A DNA stretch of 64,000 bases, taken from NCBI RefSeq assembly GCF_003347015.1, contig NZ_PNFB01000014.1, positions 32,465-96,464 on the forward strand. Reading direction: 5' to 3'. A program made the translations under genes and the position numbers. Position 1 is the first letter of the stretch, and each line of letters begins with the position of its first letter. The stretch comes from Brachybacterium sp. YJGR34. Its GTDB lineage: Bacteria; Actinomycetota; Actinomycetes; Actinomycetales; Dermabacteraceae. The notes under the pieces were generated by a model. It was not told where the DNA came from. It searched no databases and saw nothing but the letters and a program-made list of their open reading frames with translations. This document shows, piece by piece, positions 48,967-58,332 of the stretch.

Positions 48967-50061
48967 TCAGGCGGTCGGCGGTTCGAGCAGGCGCGAGGGG
49001 TGCGAGGGCGCCGCGGCGTGCCAGGAGCGGGTGCGCTCGAAGGTCTCCCAGCCCATCGCGGCGTAGAGCCCGTCGGCTCCGGTCGGGGAGTCCGCATCGA
49101 CCTCGAGGTCCACATGGGTGCGGCCGCGCTCGGCGGCATCGGCCATCGCGGCGCGCAGCAGCGACTTCGCGATGCCGTGGCCGCGCGCTGAGCGGTGCAC
49201 GCCCAGGTACTCCAGATAGGTGCCCTCGCCGCGCGAGGGCGTTGCCGGCATCCGCGCGCTGACCAGGCCGCCGGCCGGGAGCCAGCGACCCTGCCGCTCG
49301 ATCTCCGCGATCCACCAGTGGTCCCAGTCCGCGTCCTCCGGGGACTCGATGATCCGCTGGACGAACTCCGCGAAGGACTCGCGGTAGGACCCCCAGTGGT
49401 CCGCGAAGGACTCCTCGAGCATGGTGTGGACGCTGCGCACGTCCTGGGCGACGGGCAGACCGGAGGGGTGTCGGTGCACGCGCCGCACCCGGGTCCCCGG
49501 GCGCGGGGCCTGCAGGTCGGTGGCCTCCTCGGGCACGGCGGGGCGGCGCATGTGCAGCCAGGAGCGCACCGGCTCGTAGCCGGAGCGCTCGAGCAGCCGC
49601 GCCCGGTCGGCGTCGAGCTCGTGGGCGTCGGTGGTCAGCATGGTGCTCTCCACGCCGCGGTGGCGGGCGAAGGACCCTCCCACCTCGACCGCCCAGTCCA
49701 GGAGGGACGCGGACAGGGCGTCGCGCTCGGGGGCGTCGGCGGCGATCGCGAACTGCACGTTGGTGCGTCCGGAGGCCCGGTCCTCGAGCGCGATCCACGC
49801 GATCGGGGGCTCGGCGAGGGTGGGGGAGCCGTCGTGGTCCGAGGGGACCACCACGACCTGTCGGCGCGACCAGGACTTCAGACCCACCATGCGCGAGCGC
49901 ACGGCGCCCTCGTCCGCGAGGGCCTCCGGGTCATGGAGCCGCAGACGCTCGGTGATCAGTCCGGCGACGATCGCGACGTCCGAGGCGACCGGGACGCGCG
50001 TGGTCAGCCGGTCCGCGAGCGAGGCGGGCAGGACGGGCGGGACGTGATCGGTCAGCAGCAT
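48967..50061 (-). CDS. GNAT-family N-acetyltransferase
   Basis: A 364-residue protein with two GNAT-like halves. The C-terminal half has the acetyl-CoA site motif EYLGVHRSARGHGIAKSLLRAAM and the family ending YAAMGWETFERTRSW. The N-terminal half (about 25-150) shows degenerate strands and may be non-catalytic. This is typical of actinobacterial double-GNAT proteins; the substrate is unknown. AAAGAT 6 bp before ATG 50061 is a possible weak leaderless -10. Confidence 0.85.
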   Translation of the reverse strand: MLLTDHVPPVLPASLADRLTTRVPVASDVAIVAGLITERLRLHDPEALADEGAVRSRMVGLKSWSRRQVVVVPSDHDGSPTLAEPPIAWIALEDRASGRTNVQFAIAADAPERDALSASLLDWAVEVGGSFARHRGVESTMLTTDAHELDADRARLLERSGYEPVRSWLHMRRPAVPEEATDLQAPRPGTRVRRVHRHPSGLPVAQDVRSVHTMLEESFADHWGSYRESFAEFVQRIIESPEDADWDHWWIAEIERQGRWLPAGGLVSARMPATPSRGEGTYLEYLGVHRSARGHGIAKSLLRAAMADAAERGRTHVDLEVDADSPTGADGLYAAMGWETFERTRSWHAAAPSHPSRLLEPPTA

Positions 50062-50119
50062 TCGTCCATCTTTCCACGCCGGCCGGCGCCTCCGGAGCGC
50101 GGTGCACGACGGCAGCGCG

Positions 50120-50151
50120 ACGGCCCGCCCCGAGCGATCGGGACGGGCCGT
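50120..50151 (-). terminator. Hairpin after the MFS exporter gene
   Basis: A 14-bp stem with one mismatch (ACGGCCCGCCCCGA / TCGGGACGGGCCGT) and a GCGA loop. It lies 53 bp past the exporter stop and before the GNAT gene start. Confidence 0.7.
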
Positions 50152-50203
50152 GGAGAGGTGCGGCCCAGCGAGGGCGTCGCACCGACTGCTCGGCGCGGGG
50201 TGC

Positions 50204-52012
50204 TCAGACCTCGGCGCGGTGCGTCGGTGTCCGGCCGGAGCGGGTGCCGGTCGCGGATCCCTCGGCCTCCGGTCCGTCGGCACCCGGTCCGCCGACCGCG
50301 GCCCTCCGGCGGGAGGGCTTCCGGCCCGCAGGAGCATCGGCCTCCGCCTCGTCGGCCGCGACCGCCGGGATCTGGCCGGTCGTGGTGAGGACGGTGGCGG
50401 CCTCTGCGGCCTCGGCCGCGACGCCCTCCGTCGTCTCCACCGTGGTGCGCAGCGGGATCTGCTTGATGAACAGCGACAGCAGCAGCGCGGCGACGGCGAA
50501 GGGGACCGCGGTGAGGAAGACGGCGTGCATCGCGTCGTTCATGCCCATGCGGATCGGCTCCACCAGGAAGTCCGGCAGCTGCTCGAGCGCGGAGGGATCG
50601 AGCACCGCGTTCTCGAGCGAGGAGGTGTCCACGCCGCCGGCGGACTGCATCTGGGCGAGCTGCTCGGGCGGCAGCGCGGCGATCCGGTCGCTGATCGAGC
50701 TGGTCATCGAGGTGGACATCACGGTGCCCAGCACCGCGGTGCCGATGGTCGAGCCGATGTTGCGGAAGAACTGGATCGAGGCGGTCGCCGTGCCCAGTTC
50801 GCGCCGTGCCACGACGTTCTGCACCACCAGGGTGTAGACCTGCATCGACATGCCCAGCCCCAGGCCGATCACGATCATCGCCAGGGTGAGATGCCACTGC
50901 GAGTCGCCGTACGCGAGCGAGGCGAGCAGCCAGTAGCCGAGCGCCATGATCACGCCGCCCAGGACGAGGAAGGGCTTGTAGCGACCGGTGCGGGTGATGA
51001 GCAGGCCCACCACGATCGAGGTCCCGATCATCGCCACGGACTGGGGGATGAGGATCGCGCCGGAGTTCGTCGCGGAGACGCCCATGACGGCCTGCGCGTA
51101 CACCGGGATGTAGATGATCGAGCCGAACATCGCCACGGCGATGACGAAGGAGGCGGCCACGGACAGCGCCACGATGGGGTTCAGGAGCAGGTGCAGGGGG
51201 AGCAGCGGCTCCTCGACCCGGGTCTCGATGATCACGAAGGCGATGAGGAACAGTGCGGCGACCGCGTACATCCCGAGGATGACCGGGGAGCTCCAGGCGT
51301 ACTCGCCGCCGCCCCAGGTGGTGGCCAGCAGGGCGATGACCAGGCCCGGGGTCAGGGTGAGGGCGCCGAGGAGGTCGAACTTCCCGTGCTGCTCGGTCGT
51401 CTCCAGGTGCAGGAACCTCAGGATGAAGGCGAAGGCGACGATGCCGAGGGGCAGCGTGAGGTAGAACAGCCAGCGCCATCCCAGGTGGTCGGTGACGACG
51501 CCGCCGATGAGCGGTCCGGCCACCGAGCTCACGCCGAAGACGGCGCCCATCAGGCCCTGGTACTTGCCGCGCTGACGGGGCGGGATGATGTCGCCGATGA
51601 TGGTCTGCGACAGCGGCATGAGGGTGCCCATGCCCAGACCCTGCACGGCACGGGCGAAGACCAGGAACCAGAAGCCCTGGGCCATGCCGGCGAGGATCGA
51701 GCCGATCATGAAGATCGCCAGGCCGCCGAGGTAGAACCACCGGCGCCCGTAGAGGTCGGAGAGCTTGCCGACGATGGGCACCGCGACCGCGGAGACCAGC
51801 ATCGCCGCGGTGGCGATCCAGTTGTAGTGCTCCACTCCGCCCAGCTCGCCGACGATGCGCGGCATCGCCGGGCCCACGATGGTCTGGGAGAGCGAGGCCA
51901 CCAGCATGCCGAGCATGAGGCCGACGAAGACGAGCTTGCCCTGTCGGTCCAGCCCGGTGAAGGCCTCGGGGGCAGTATCGGGTGGCGGTGCGGTGGTGGT
52001 GGACGTGCTCAC
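50204..52012 (-). CDS. DHA2-family MFS exporter (EmrB/QacA type)
   Basis: A 602-residue proton-driven drug exporter with about 14 predicted helices. Motif A-like GKLSDLYGRRWFYLG (about 82-96) and the motif C-like GPLIGGVVTDHLGWRWLFYL are present. After the last helix there is a roughly 90-residue cytoplasmic Ala/Glu/Arg-rich tail. It is divergent from a TetR repressor, across 179 bp containing inverted repeats, a classical drug-sensing arrangement. GTG 52012 follows GAGGAGCTCC. Confidence 0.93.
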   Translation of the reverse strand: MSTSTTTAPPPDTAPEAFTGLDRQGKLVFVGLMLGMLVASLSQTIVGPAMPRIVGELGGVEHYNWIATAAMLVSAVAVPIVGKLSDLYGRRWFYLGGLAIFMIGSILAGMAQGFWFLVFARAVQGLGMGTLMPLSQTIIGDIIPPRQRGKYQGLMGAVFGVSSVAGPLIGGVVTDHLGWRWLFYLTLPLGIVAFAFILRFLHLETTEQHGKFDLLGALTLTPGLVIALLATTWGGGEYAWSSPVILGMYAVAALFLIAFVIIETRVEEPLLPLHLLLNPIVALSVAASFVIAVAMFGSIIYIPVYAQAVMGVSATNSGAILIPQSVAMIGTSIVVGLLITRTGRYKPFLVLGGVIMALGYWLLASLAYGDSQWHLTLAMIVIGLGLGMSMQVYTLVVQNVVARRELGTATASIQFFRNIGSTIGTAVLGTVMSTSMTSSISDRIAALPPEQLAQMQSAGGVDTSSLENAVLDPSALEQLPDFLVEPIRMGMNDAMHAVFLTAVPFAVAALLLSLFIKQIPLRTTVETTEGVAAEAAEAATVLTTTGQIPAVAADEAEADAPAGRKPSRRRAAVGGPGADGPEAEGSATGTRSGRTPTHRAEV

Positions 52013-52126
52013 GGAGCTCCTCGGAGGGATGCGGTGCGGATGGAGGCGAGGGGAGGGGGCGCGGGATGCCGCGTCCGACGGTCGCAGCGGGGCCGGCGCG
52101 CTCCGACCGAGACACTCTAGCCAACT

Positions 52127-52160
52127 ACTGCAGTCAATGCACTATTTCACTCAGTGCAGT
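52127..52160. promoter_or_regulatory. Candidate TetR operator between exporter and regulator
   Basis: The palindrome ACTGCAGT (52127-52134), then TGCACT-N9-AGTGCA (52138-52158), ending AGTGCAGT. It overlaps the region of the exporter promoter (TAGAGT on the minus strand, 52119-52114). An unusually AT-rich stretch for this window. Confidence 0.6.
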
Positions 52161-52179
52161 GTTTGTGACCTCGCCGACC

Positions 52180-52185
52180 TAGGAT
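52180..52185 (+). promoter_or_regulatory. -10 box for leaderless TetR gene
   Basis: TAGGAT, then 6 bp, then GTG 52192. Confidence 0.5.
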
Positions 52186-52191
52186 GTGGGC

Positions 52192-52803
52192 GTGACCGAT
52201 GCGAACCCCCCGACCGACCCGGACCTCGGACTGCGCGAGCGGAAGAAGCGCCAGTCCCGGATCGCCATGCACCGCGCCGCCCTCGAGCTCGTCGTCGAGC
52301 ACGGCTACGCGCACGTCACCGCGGAGATGATCGCGCGGCAGGCGGGAGTGTCCACGCGCACCTTCTTCAACCACTGGTCCACCAAGGAATCCGCGATCCT
52401 GGGGATCCTCACCGGTCAGTCGGACTCCGTGGTCACGCGCCTGGTGCCGGCTCTGGAGGAGCTCCCACCGCGCGAGGCGCTGCGGCGGGTGATGCGCGAG
52501 ACGCTCGAGGCGGTGCCCTCCGATCCCACGCTGCGCGACCTCAAGAAGGAGGTCATGGCCCGCGAGCCGAAGCTGCATTCGATCTCCACCGGGAACCTCT
52601 ACACGGTGCAGAACGAGATGGTCGACATCCTCGTCGACTACCTCGGGGGCGATGATGCGCGCGAGCGGGGGTTCATCATCGTCCAGCTCGCCTTCGCCCT
52701 GACTCGCAGCGCCTTCGCCGTCTCGATGGCCAGCGGGATCGAGCTGACCGACGCCTTCGACGAGGTCATCGACCTGTACGACTCGGGGCGCGCGAGCATC
52801 TGA
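52192..52803 (+). CDS. TetR-family transcriptional regulator
   Basis: A 203-residue repressor. The N-terminal helix-turn-helix (about residues 18-65) reads RKKRQSRIAMHRAALELV, then VTAEMIARQAGVSTRTFFNHWSTKESAI. The rest is a helical ligand/dimer domain. By position it most likely represses the divergent MFS exporter and itself. The inducing drug is unknown. Leaderless GTG start. Confidence 0.93.
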   Translation: MTDANPPTDPDLGLRERKKRQSRIAMHRAALELVVEHGYAHVTAEMIARQAGVSTRTFFNHWSTKESAILGILTGQSDSVVTRLVPALEELPPREALRRVMRETLEAVPSDPTLRDLKKEVMAREPKLHSISTGNLYTVQNEMVDILVDYLGGDDARERGFIIVQLAFALTRSAFAVSMASGIELTDAFDEVIDLYDSGRASI

Positions 52804-52824
52804 GCGCCAGCGGGTCGGGGCGGC

Positions 52825-53859
52825 TCAGCGCAGGAGCCGCCCCTTGCCGCTGGTCCAGCCGCGACCGTCGGCGAGGCGGTCGGCCACGGCCCGCTCGAGC
52901 CGCGTGCGGCGCGGCAGATCCGCGGGGTCCACCGGTGGGCGCAGCCCGAACACGAAGAACAGGGCGGAGTCCCCGTCCCCGGGGACGGAGCCGATCCTCT
53001 CCCACAGCGCCGCGAAGCGTGCGAGGTTCGAGTCCGGGCCGAGGATCTGCGCGAACTCCTCGCTCAGCAGCCAGGAGTCGCAGGTGAACTCGTGTCCGAA
53101 GGCCGGCTCGTCCGCCTCGCGGCCGGCGCCGAGGTCCGCATAGTGCGTGGAGAAGTAGGCGGTCGCCGCCGTGAAGGAGGCCTCGACCTCCGCCGGGTCC
53201 AGCGGGCCCGTGGCCGGGATGTGGGTGCCGATCACCCAGCGCTCCGGCTCCTCCGGGGCGTCCGGTGCGCGGTCCGCGCCCTGCTCGAGCCGTGCCACGC
53301 GACGGCGGGAGAGGTCGAACTGGAGCCGTCCCAGGTGCACGAGGCGGCCCGCCCAGTTCCCGGCGACCCAGTGCAGCTGGTGCAGGCCCAGCCGTCCGGT
53401 CCCCCGGCGGTGCACCCGCATCTGCTGGCCCAGGTCCGCCAGCACCTGCCAGGACTGCTCCGGACGCAGGCCCCGCGTCGCGTGCCAGGACCGCGCGGTC
53501 TCGGTCGACACGAGGAACGCGAGGATCGGGATCAGGCCCTCGCCGGGGGCGAGGCGCTGCTGCAGGGCGTCGTGCTCGGCCTTGGCGGCGACCAGGTCCG
53601 TGGTCGGGACGTCGAGGCCGGCGGCCGCGCGCAGGGCGTTCGCGGTGCGGGCGACCTCCGCGAGGACCTCCTCGTCCTGCGCCGCGGCGTCGGCGAGGCG
53701 GGCGAGCTCCTCGGCGTCCTGACCGGTGATCCCGAGCGCGGCCAGCAGGTCCGCCCGGGATGAGGCGGTGAGCCGGTCCCGGTAGACCTCGGCGGGGAGG
53801 TCGGCATCGGCGCGCACCTCGCGCGGCAGGGCGGGCGGGGCGGCGGCATCGGACGGCAT
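52825..53859 (-). CDS. Acyltransferase-domain protein (NAT_N/GNAT_C-like)
   Basis: A 344-residue protein whose C-terminal half shows the pattern of actinobacterial acyltransferase-domain proteins. The line IGTHIPATGPLDPAEVEASFTAATAYFSTHY is followed by EFTCDSWLLSEEFAQILGPDSNLARFAALW and SALFFVFGLRPP. The N-terminal half is helical. Substrate unknown. ATG 53859 fixed by TAGCAT 7 bp upstream; ATG 53868 lies inside the -10. Assigned by remembered family pattern. Confidence 0.6.
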   Translation of the reverse strand: MPSDAAAPPALPREVRADADLPAEVYRDRLTASSRADLLAALGITGQDAEELARLADAAAQDEEVLAEVARTANALRAAAGLDVPTTDLVAAKAEHDALQQRLAPGEGLIPILAFLVSTETARSWHATRGLRPEQSWQVLADLGQQMRVHRRGTGRLGLHQLHWVAGNWAGRLVHLGRLQFDLSRRRVARLEQGADRAPDAPEEPERWVIGTHIPATGPLDPAEVEASFTAATAYFSTHYADLGAGREADEPAFGHEFTCDSWLLSEEFAQILGPDSNLARFAALWERIGSVPGDGDSALFFVFGLRPPVDPADLPRRTRLERAVADRLADGRGWTSGKGRLLR

Positions 53860-53866
53860 GGGCCCC

Positions 53867-53872
53867 ATGCTA
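53867..53872 (-). promoter_or_regulatory. -10 box for leaderless gene at 53859
   Basis: Minus-strand TAGCAT, 7 bp before ATG 53859. Confidence 0.5.
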
Positions 53873-53934
53873 GAGCGCCGGGGCCGACCGCGGGCCAACC
53901 GGTCCGTGTCCCACCGCGACCGGCGCGGCGTGGC

Positions 53935-53940
53935 TACGAT
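53935..53940 (+). promoter_or_regulatory. -10 candidate for gene at 54001
   Basis: TACGAT, giving a leader of about 54 nt that ends in GAGGAGA before ATG 54001: a leadered transcript. Confidence 0.4.
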
Positions 53941-54000
53941 CGTGGTGTTTCGCACACCGCCGTCGGTGCTCGGCCGGCCGGACCCACGCGAGGAGACCCG

Positions 54001-54522
54001 ATGACCCACAACGACCAGGCGGCCCCACCGGACCGGGCGCCTGCCGCGCCGGGCGAACCCGCGCAGCCGACCGCGGCGTCCGCAGGGGAGTCCTCGCTGC
54101 GCCGGGCCGTCTTCGCCCGGCACTCCCACCCGCTCAGCGCGTGGAGCCGATGGGCGAGCATCCCGGCGATCCTGGTCCCGTTCTGGCGCCGGTCGTGGCG
54201 CCCAGTGACCGGCCTCGCCGCGTGGTTCGCCCTCAACCCGGTGATGACGCCGCCGCCGGCGCACCGGGACGCCTTCGCCACGCGCGCCATCCTCGGCGAA
54301 GAGCGCTGGCTGGCCGACCGCACCCTGGATCCGAGGATGGGCGCGGTGAACGCGGCCGGTTCGGCGCTGCTGGCGGCCGGTGCGGCGGCCGCCTGGAGGC
54401 GCCGGGCCCTGCCCGCCGCGCTCGCGGCCGGTGCGTCGATGGCCGCGACCCTGTACAGCTGGGCCCGGTACGCCGCGATCGAGGACCGTGCGCGTGCCGC
54501 GGGGGATGCGGAGCGCTCCTGA
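54001..54522 (+). CDS. DUF6653-like small membrane protein
   Basis: A 173-residue protein. The segment RHSHPLSAWSRWASIPAILVPFWRR and the FALNPVMTPPP turn resemble DUF6653 proteins. Helices at about 50-65, 80-92 and 118-155. Pro/Ala-rich disordered N-terminus (about 1-33). GAGGAGA 7 nt before the ATG. Convergent with gpmA. Confidence 0.5.
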   Translation: MTHNDQAAPPDRAPAAPGEPAQPTAASAGESSLRRAVFARHSHPLSAWSRWASIPAILVPFWRRSWRPVTGLAAWFALNPVMTPPPAHRDAFATRAILGEERWLADRTLDPRMGAVNAAGSALLAAGAAAAWRRRALPAALAAGASMAATLYSWARYAAIEDRARAAGDAERS

Positions 54523-54560
54523 GGCGCACGGCACGTGGCCTCCTCCGGCCGCCGGGACGA

Positions 54561-54616
54561 CGAGAACCGCGCTGCGCACCGGATCAGTCGATCTCGGCAG
54601 TGCAACGCGGTTCTCG
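54561..54616. repeat. Perfect inverted repeat between convergent genes
   Basis: CGAGAACCGCG (54561-54571) and CGCGGTTCTCG (54606-54616) with a 34-nt spacer, extendable by TGC/GCA pairs. A second hairpin GGGCGGG-N11-CCCGCCC follows at 54650-54674, close to the gpmA stop. Together they may form a two-way terminator region. Confidence 0.6.
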
Positions 54617-54681
54617 CGCGGGGTGGGTGCGGAAGGGTCTCGATGCCCCGGGCGGGTGCCGGTCAGGCCCGCCCCGCCGCC

Positions 54682-55425
54682 TCACTTGCCCTGGTTGGCG
54701 ACGGCCTCGGCGGCAGCCTTCGCGGCGACGGGGTCGAGATAGCGGCCACCGGCGGTGACGGGCTGGAAGTCCTCGTCGAGCTCGTACACCAGCGGCTGGC
54801 CGGTGGGGATGTTCAGGCCGGAGATCTCCTCGTCGGAGATGCCGTCGAGGTACTTCACCAGCGCGCGCAGCGAGTTGCCGTGGGCGGCGATGAGCACGAC
54901 CTTGCCGGCGGCGAGGTCGGGCTTGATGCCCTCCTCCCAGTACGGCAGGAAGCGCTCGACGACGTCCTTGAGGCACTCGGACTTCGGCAGCTGATCGCCC
55001 AGGTCCGCGTACTGCGGGTCCTGGTCCTGGCTGAACTCGGAGCCGAACTCGATCTCGGGCGGGGGAGTGTCGTAGGAGCGGCGCCAGGCCATGAACTGCT
55101 CCTCGCCGTACTTCTCGCGGATCTCGGCCTTGTCCATGCCCTGCAGCGCGCCGTAGTGGCGCTCGTTGAGGCGCCAGTCGCGCTTGACCGGGATCCAGTG
55201 GCGGTCCGCGGCGTCCAGCGAGAGGTTCGCGGTCATGATGGCGCGGCGCTGGAGGGAGGTGTGGACGACATCGGGGAGGATGCCGGCCTCCTTGAGCAGG
55301 TCGCCGCCCTCGACGGCCTCCTGCCGGCCCTTCTCGGTGAGGGCGACGTCCACCCAGCCGGTGAACAGGTTCTTCGCATTCCAGTCGCTCTCGCCATGGC
55401 GGAGCAGCACGAGTGTGTAGGTCAT
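54682..55425 (-). CDS. gpmA: 2,3-bisphosphoglycerate-dependent phosphoglycerate mutase
   Basis: A 247-residue glycolytic enzyme interconverting 3- and 2-phosphoglycerate. Catalytic His10 in [10 protein letters not shown], the [13 protein letters not shown] block, [15 protein letters not shown] and the second active-site His in [12 protein letters not shown] are all present. ATG 55425 is supported by TACCCT 6 bp upstream. Intact length for the family (about 230-250). Confidence 0.97.
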   Translation of the reverse strand: MTYTLVLLRHGESDWNAKNLFTGWVDVALTEKGRQEAVEGGDLLKEAGILPDVVHTSLQRRAIMTANLSLDAADRHWIPVKRDWRLNERHYGALQGMDKAEIREKYGEEQFMAWRRSYDTPPPEIEFGSEFSQDQDPQYADLGDQLPKSECLKDVVERFLPYWEEGIKPDLAAGKVVLIAAHGNSLRALVKYLDGISDEEISGLNIPTGQPLVYELDEDFQPVTAGGRYLDPVAAKAAAEAVANQGK

Positions 55426-55431
55426 GTGCTC

Positions 55432-55437
55432 AGGGTA
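55432..55437 (-). promoter_or_regulatory. -10 box for leaderless gpmA
   Basis: Minus-strand TACCCT, 6 bp before ATG 55425. Confidence 0.5.
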
Positions 55438-55494
55438 CGCGGAGCCGCGGGGGGAGCGCATGTCGTGCTCATCGCGGCGGGGAGCACGCGCACG

Positions 55495-55565
55495 GCACGT
55501 CGATCAGGCTCCTCCTGCTGCCTGATCTCCTGCCGTTCGCACGCTCACAGCACGTCGATCAGGCT
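55495..55565. repeat. Dispersed 3'-end element, copy 2 (after dtd), with internal direct repeat
   Basis: The full element matching 23516-23555 lies at 55522-55562, directly after the dtd stop. GCACGTCGATCAGGCT is present both at 55495-55510 and 55550-55565, so this copy looks partly duplicated. Confidence 0.7.
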
Positions 55566-55984
55566 TCGACCAGGAGCGTGAAGGGGCCGTCGTTGACCAG
55601 GCCCACCTGCATCATCGCGCCGAAGCGTCCGGTCGCGACGGTGACGCCCCGCGCCCGGATCGCCTCGACGACCTGCTCGACCAGGGGTTCGGCGACATGG
55701 CCCGGTGCGGCGCCGCTCCAGGAGGGGCGCCGACCCTTGCGGGCGTCGCCGTACAGGGTGAACTGCGAGACCACGAGGACCTGGGCGCCCGCATCGAGCA
55801 CCGAGCGCTCTCCTTCCAGGATCCGCAGCTCGCAGATCTTCCGCGCGATCGTGGCGACCTGCTCGGGCCCGTCGTCATGGGCGACGCCCACCAGGGCGAG
55901 CAGCCCTTCGCCCTCGACCGCGCCGACCACCTCGCCCTCGACCTCGACCCGGGCGCCGTCGACCCTCTGGAGCACTGCACGCAT
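55559..55984 (-). CDS. dtd: D-aminoacyl-tRNA deacylase
   Basis: A 141-residue enzyme that removes D-amino acids and glycine mischarged on tRNA. Family motifs SQFTLYGD (73-80) and NDGPFT (131-136, usually N-x-GPVT) face each other across the dimer active site. ATG 55984 has CACCAT 6 bp upstream, a weak leaderless -10. Intact length for the family (about 145). Confidence 0.96.
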   Translation of the reverse strand: MRAVLQRVDGARVEVEGEVVGAVEGEGLLALVGVAHDDGPEQVATIARKICELRILEGERSVLDAGAQVLVVSQFTLYGDARKGRRPSWSGAAPGHVAEPLVEQVVEAIRARGVTVATGRFGAMMQVGLVNDGPFTLLVEA

Positions 55985-56048
55985 GCCCTGATGGTGGCAC
56001 ATCCGCCGGCGGTGCCGGCGTGCGGGAGGAGTCGCGCGAAGCGGCCGC

Positions 56049-57710
56049 TCACCGCGGCAGGATCGAGCCGATCCGGCGCTCCTGCGTGGGGGAGTCGTCA
56101 CCGTCGTCCCGGGGCTGCACGCCCGGTGCCCGGCCGGCCGTCGACGGAGGTCCGGCCGCGGCCTGCGGCGGTCTCGACGCGGCCCGCGGCGGGGCCGACG
56201 GGGGCAGCGGGGCCGTGTGCGGGCCCTGGGACGGGTCCGGCCGGGGCCCGGCGGACCCGGAGGTCGTCGCAGGTCGTGCTCCGGTCGGCGGCGAGGACGG
56301 TGCCGGACGGGTCCCCGTCGGCTCGGACGACGTCCCGTGCCCGCCCGTCGGGCCCGGCGCGGGCGGGACTGCCGAGGGGCCCGGTGCCGAGGCCGGGGGC
56401 GGGGCGCTCCGCGCGATGGTGAGCCGCCGGGACTCTGCGGCCCGGGCCTCGTCGACCCACGACTCCGCGACGCGGACGATCGCCTCGGTGGCCGCCTCCC
56501 AGGCGGCCTCCTGCTGCCGATGGGGGCCGGTGGCCAGGGACAGCACGACCCCGGCGGAGCGCAGGGCGAGCTCGGTGGGGTCCACCCGCTCGCGGAAGGG
56601 CGCACTCCAGGTGGCGATCGCGGTCTCGACCCGCTCCTGCATGGCGCGGTCGATGCGGCCGGCGTTGCCGTAGTCGGCGAGCACGCTGAGATGCGCGAGC
56701 AGGCACGCGAGGTCGTCCGCGCGCCGGCCGGGCCCCACCGTGTCGATGTCGAGAAGGCCCACCACGCGGCCGTGCTCGACGAACACCTGCGCCTCGTAGA
56801 AGTCGCCGTGCACCACGTCGTGGGGGCGCATGTCCATCCGCTGCTCGAGCGCCGCGAGACCGTCGCGGATCGCCCGCACCAGCGCGTCCAGTCGCGGGCC
56901 GAGCGACGGCACCGAGGAGCTGACGATCCCCGCGTAGAACTCGACCGAGTCCGTCCACGGGGGCCGCATCGGCAGCGGGTACATCGAGGCGGGCAGCCGG
57001 TCCAGCAGGGCCACCAGGTCCTCGGCCCGGCAGGAGTCCACGCCCTCGTCGATCACCGCGCGGGCCAGGGGGCGCCCCGGCAGCTCCTCGAGCACCACCA
57101 GCCCGTTGTGATGGGCGATCACCGCGGGGACCGGGACCCCGGCGGCGAGCAGCCGGTGGTGACGATCGACGATCTCCTCGCTGCGATGCGGCTGCATGAC
57201 CTTGAGGTACACGGCGCTCTCGCCCTGCGAGGCGCGCAGCACGGCTCGGCGGCCGGGCCGATAGGAGACCACGTCGATCGCGATCGGGGCCGAGGGGTCC
57301 GGACCGATCGCCACGCCGAGGTCGTGCAGGGTGCGGCCCACGATGTCCGGGTAGCAGACCAGCGGGAGCATCGGGAGCCAGGGGTCGTGCGGATAGCGCC
57401 AGACCCGCACGTTGATGTCCCCGTCGGTCATCACGAGGGTCTGCTCGGCGACGTAGAGGTGCTTCTCGCGCTCGCCGATGTAGGCGCTCGCCCCGAACAG
57501 CTCCTCGCGCGCCGGGGCCTGCGGGCCGTCCAGCTCGGGCCAGGACACCATCGTCCGGTACAGGGCCTTCGTGCTCCGGCCGGGCCGATGGTCGACGTGA
57601 TCGAGCTGCCAGCTGTGCAGCACACCGCCGGAATTCCCGACCGCGGAGCGGAGCAGTCCTCCCGCCCCGGGCCCCGTGAGGAGCTCCGAGCCGTCCTGCG
57701 TTCGTGACAT
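56049..57710 (-). CDS. Kinase-like phosphotransferase (APH/choline-kinase fold) with disordered tail
   Basis: A 553-residue protein. Residues about 60-430 form an aminoglycoside-phosphotransferase/choline-kinase-type fold: the [14 protein letters not shown] strand, [10 protein letters not shown], the Brenner motif [11 protein letters not shown] with His301/Asp303, and the metal Asp in [13 protein letters not shown]. The last about 120 residues are Pro/Gly/Thr/Ser-rich low complexity. Substrate unknown; resistance is not implied. It starts 53 bp from the divergent DUF3151 gene. Confidence 0.85.
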   Translation of the reverse strand: MSRTQDGSELLTGPGAGGLLRSAVGNSGGVLHSWQLDHVDHRPGRSTKALYRTMVSWPELDGPQAPAREELFGASAYIGEREKHLYVAEQTLVMTDGDINVRVWRYPHDPWLPMLPLVCYPDIVGRTLHDLGVAIGPDPSAPIAIDVVSYRPGRRAVLRASQGESAVYLKVMQPHRSEEIVDRHHRLLAAGVPVPAVIAHHNGLVVLEELPGRPLARAVIDEGVDSCRAEDLVALLDRLPASMYPLPMRPPWTDSVEFYAGIVSSSVPSLGPRLDALVRAIRDGLAALEQRMDMRPHDVVHGDFYEAQVFVEHGRVVGLLDIDTVGPGRRADDLACLLAHLSVLADYGNAGRIDRAMQERVETAIATWSAPFRERVDPTELALRSAGVVLSLATGPHRQQEAAWEAATEAIVRVAESWVDEARAAESRRLTIARSAPPPASAPGPSAVPPAPGPTGGHGTSSEPTGTRPAPSSPPTGARPATTSGSAGPRPDPSQGPHTAPLPPSAPPRAASRPPQAAAGPPSTAGRAPGVQPRDDGDDSPTQERRIGSILPR

Positions 57711-57751
57711 GGGCGAATCATTCTGGTCGGTGAGGTCATCGGGGCAGCGCC

Positions 57752-57757
57752 TACGAT
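57752..57757 (+). promoter_or_regulatory. -10 box for leaderless DUF3151 gene
   Basis: TACGAT, then 6 bp, then ATG 57764. Confidence 0.5.
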
Positions 57758-57763
57758 GCTGTC

Positions 57764-58189
57764 ATGGCTGATCGTACCGATAACCTCACCAGCGGGAACC
57801 TCCTGGGCATCCCGGAGACCCGACTTCCCGACGACTTCGTGGACGTCCAGGTGGCCCAGGAGCTGATCGACGGCGAGCCCCGCGACATCGCCGCCGCCCA
57901 CCTCGACTCGCCGCTGGCCTGGGCGACCCTCGCCGAGGACGCGCTGACCGACGGGGACGAGGTCGCCGCCTACGCCTACGCCCGCACCGGCTACCACCGC
58001 GGGCTGGACGCGCTGCGCCGCGCGGGCTGGCGGGGCCAGGGCCCCATCCCCTCCTCCCACGCCCCCAACCGCGGGTTCCTGCGGGCCCTCGCGATGCTGG
58101 GGGAGACCTCCGGCCGGCTCGGCGACCAGGCCGAGGCCGACCGCGTCACCGACTTCCTCCGCGAGGCCGATCCCAGCCTGCTGGACTGA
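57764..58189 (+). CDS. DUF3151 family protein
   Basis: A 141-residue cytosolic protein matching the actinobacterial DUF3151 pattern: [25 protein letters not shown] [41 protein letters not shown] and [13 protein letters not shown]. Function unknown. Often near purA in actinobacteria, and here purA follows 143 bp later. Confidence 0.9.
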   Translation: MADRTDNLTSGNLLGIPETRLPDDFVDVQVAQELIDGEPRDIAAAHLDSPLAWATLAEDALTDGDEVAAYAYARTGYHRGLDALRRAGWRGQGPIPSSHAPNRGFLRALAMLGETSGRLGDQAEADRVTDFLREADPSLLD

Positions 58190-58283
58190 CATCCCGGGCC
58201 CTCCGTGGCCCACCTCACACCCGCCGCCCGTCGCCATGGCGCGTCCCGGCGCCCGCCCCCAGCGGAGCCCGGGACGTGCTTGG

Positions 58284-58289
58284 TAGGGT
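58284..58289 (+). promoter_or_regulatory. -10 candidate for purA operon
   Basis: TAGGGT, giving a leader of about 37 nt containing CCAGGAG before ATG 58333. No clear -35. Confidence 0.4.
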
Positions 58290-58332
58290 GCACGGGTTCC
58301 ACCACACCACCCTCCACTCACCAGGAGTCGCC

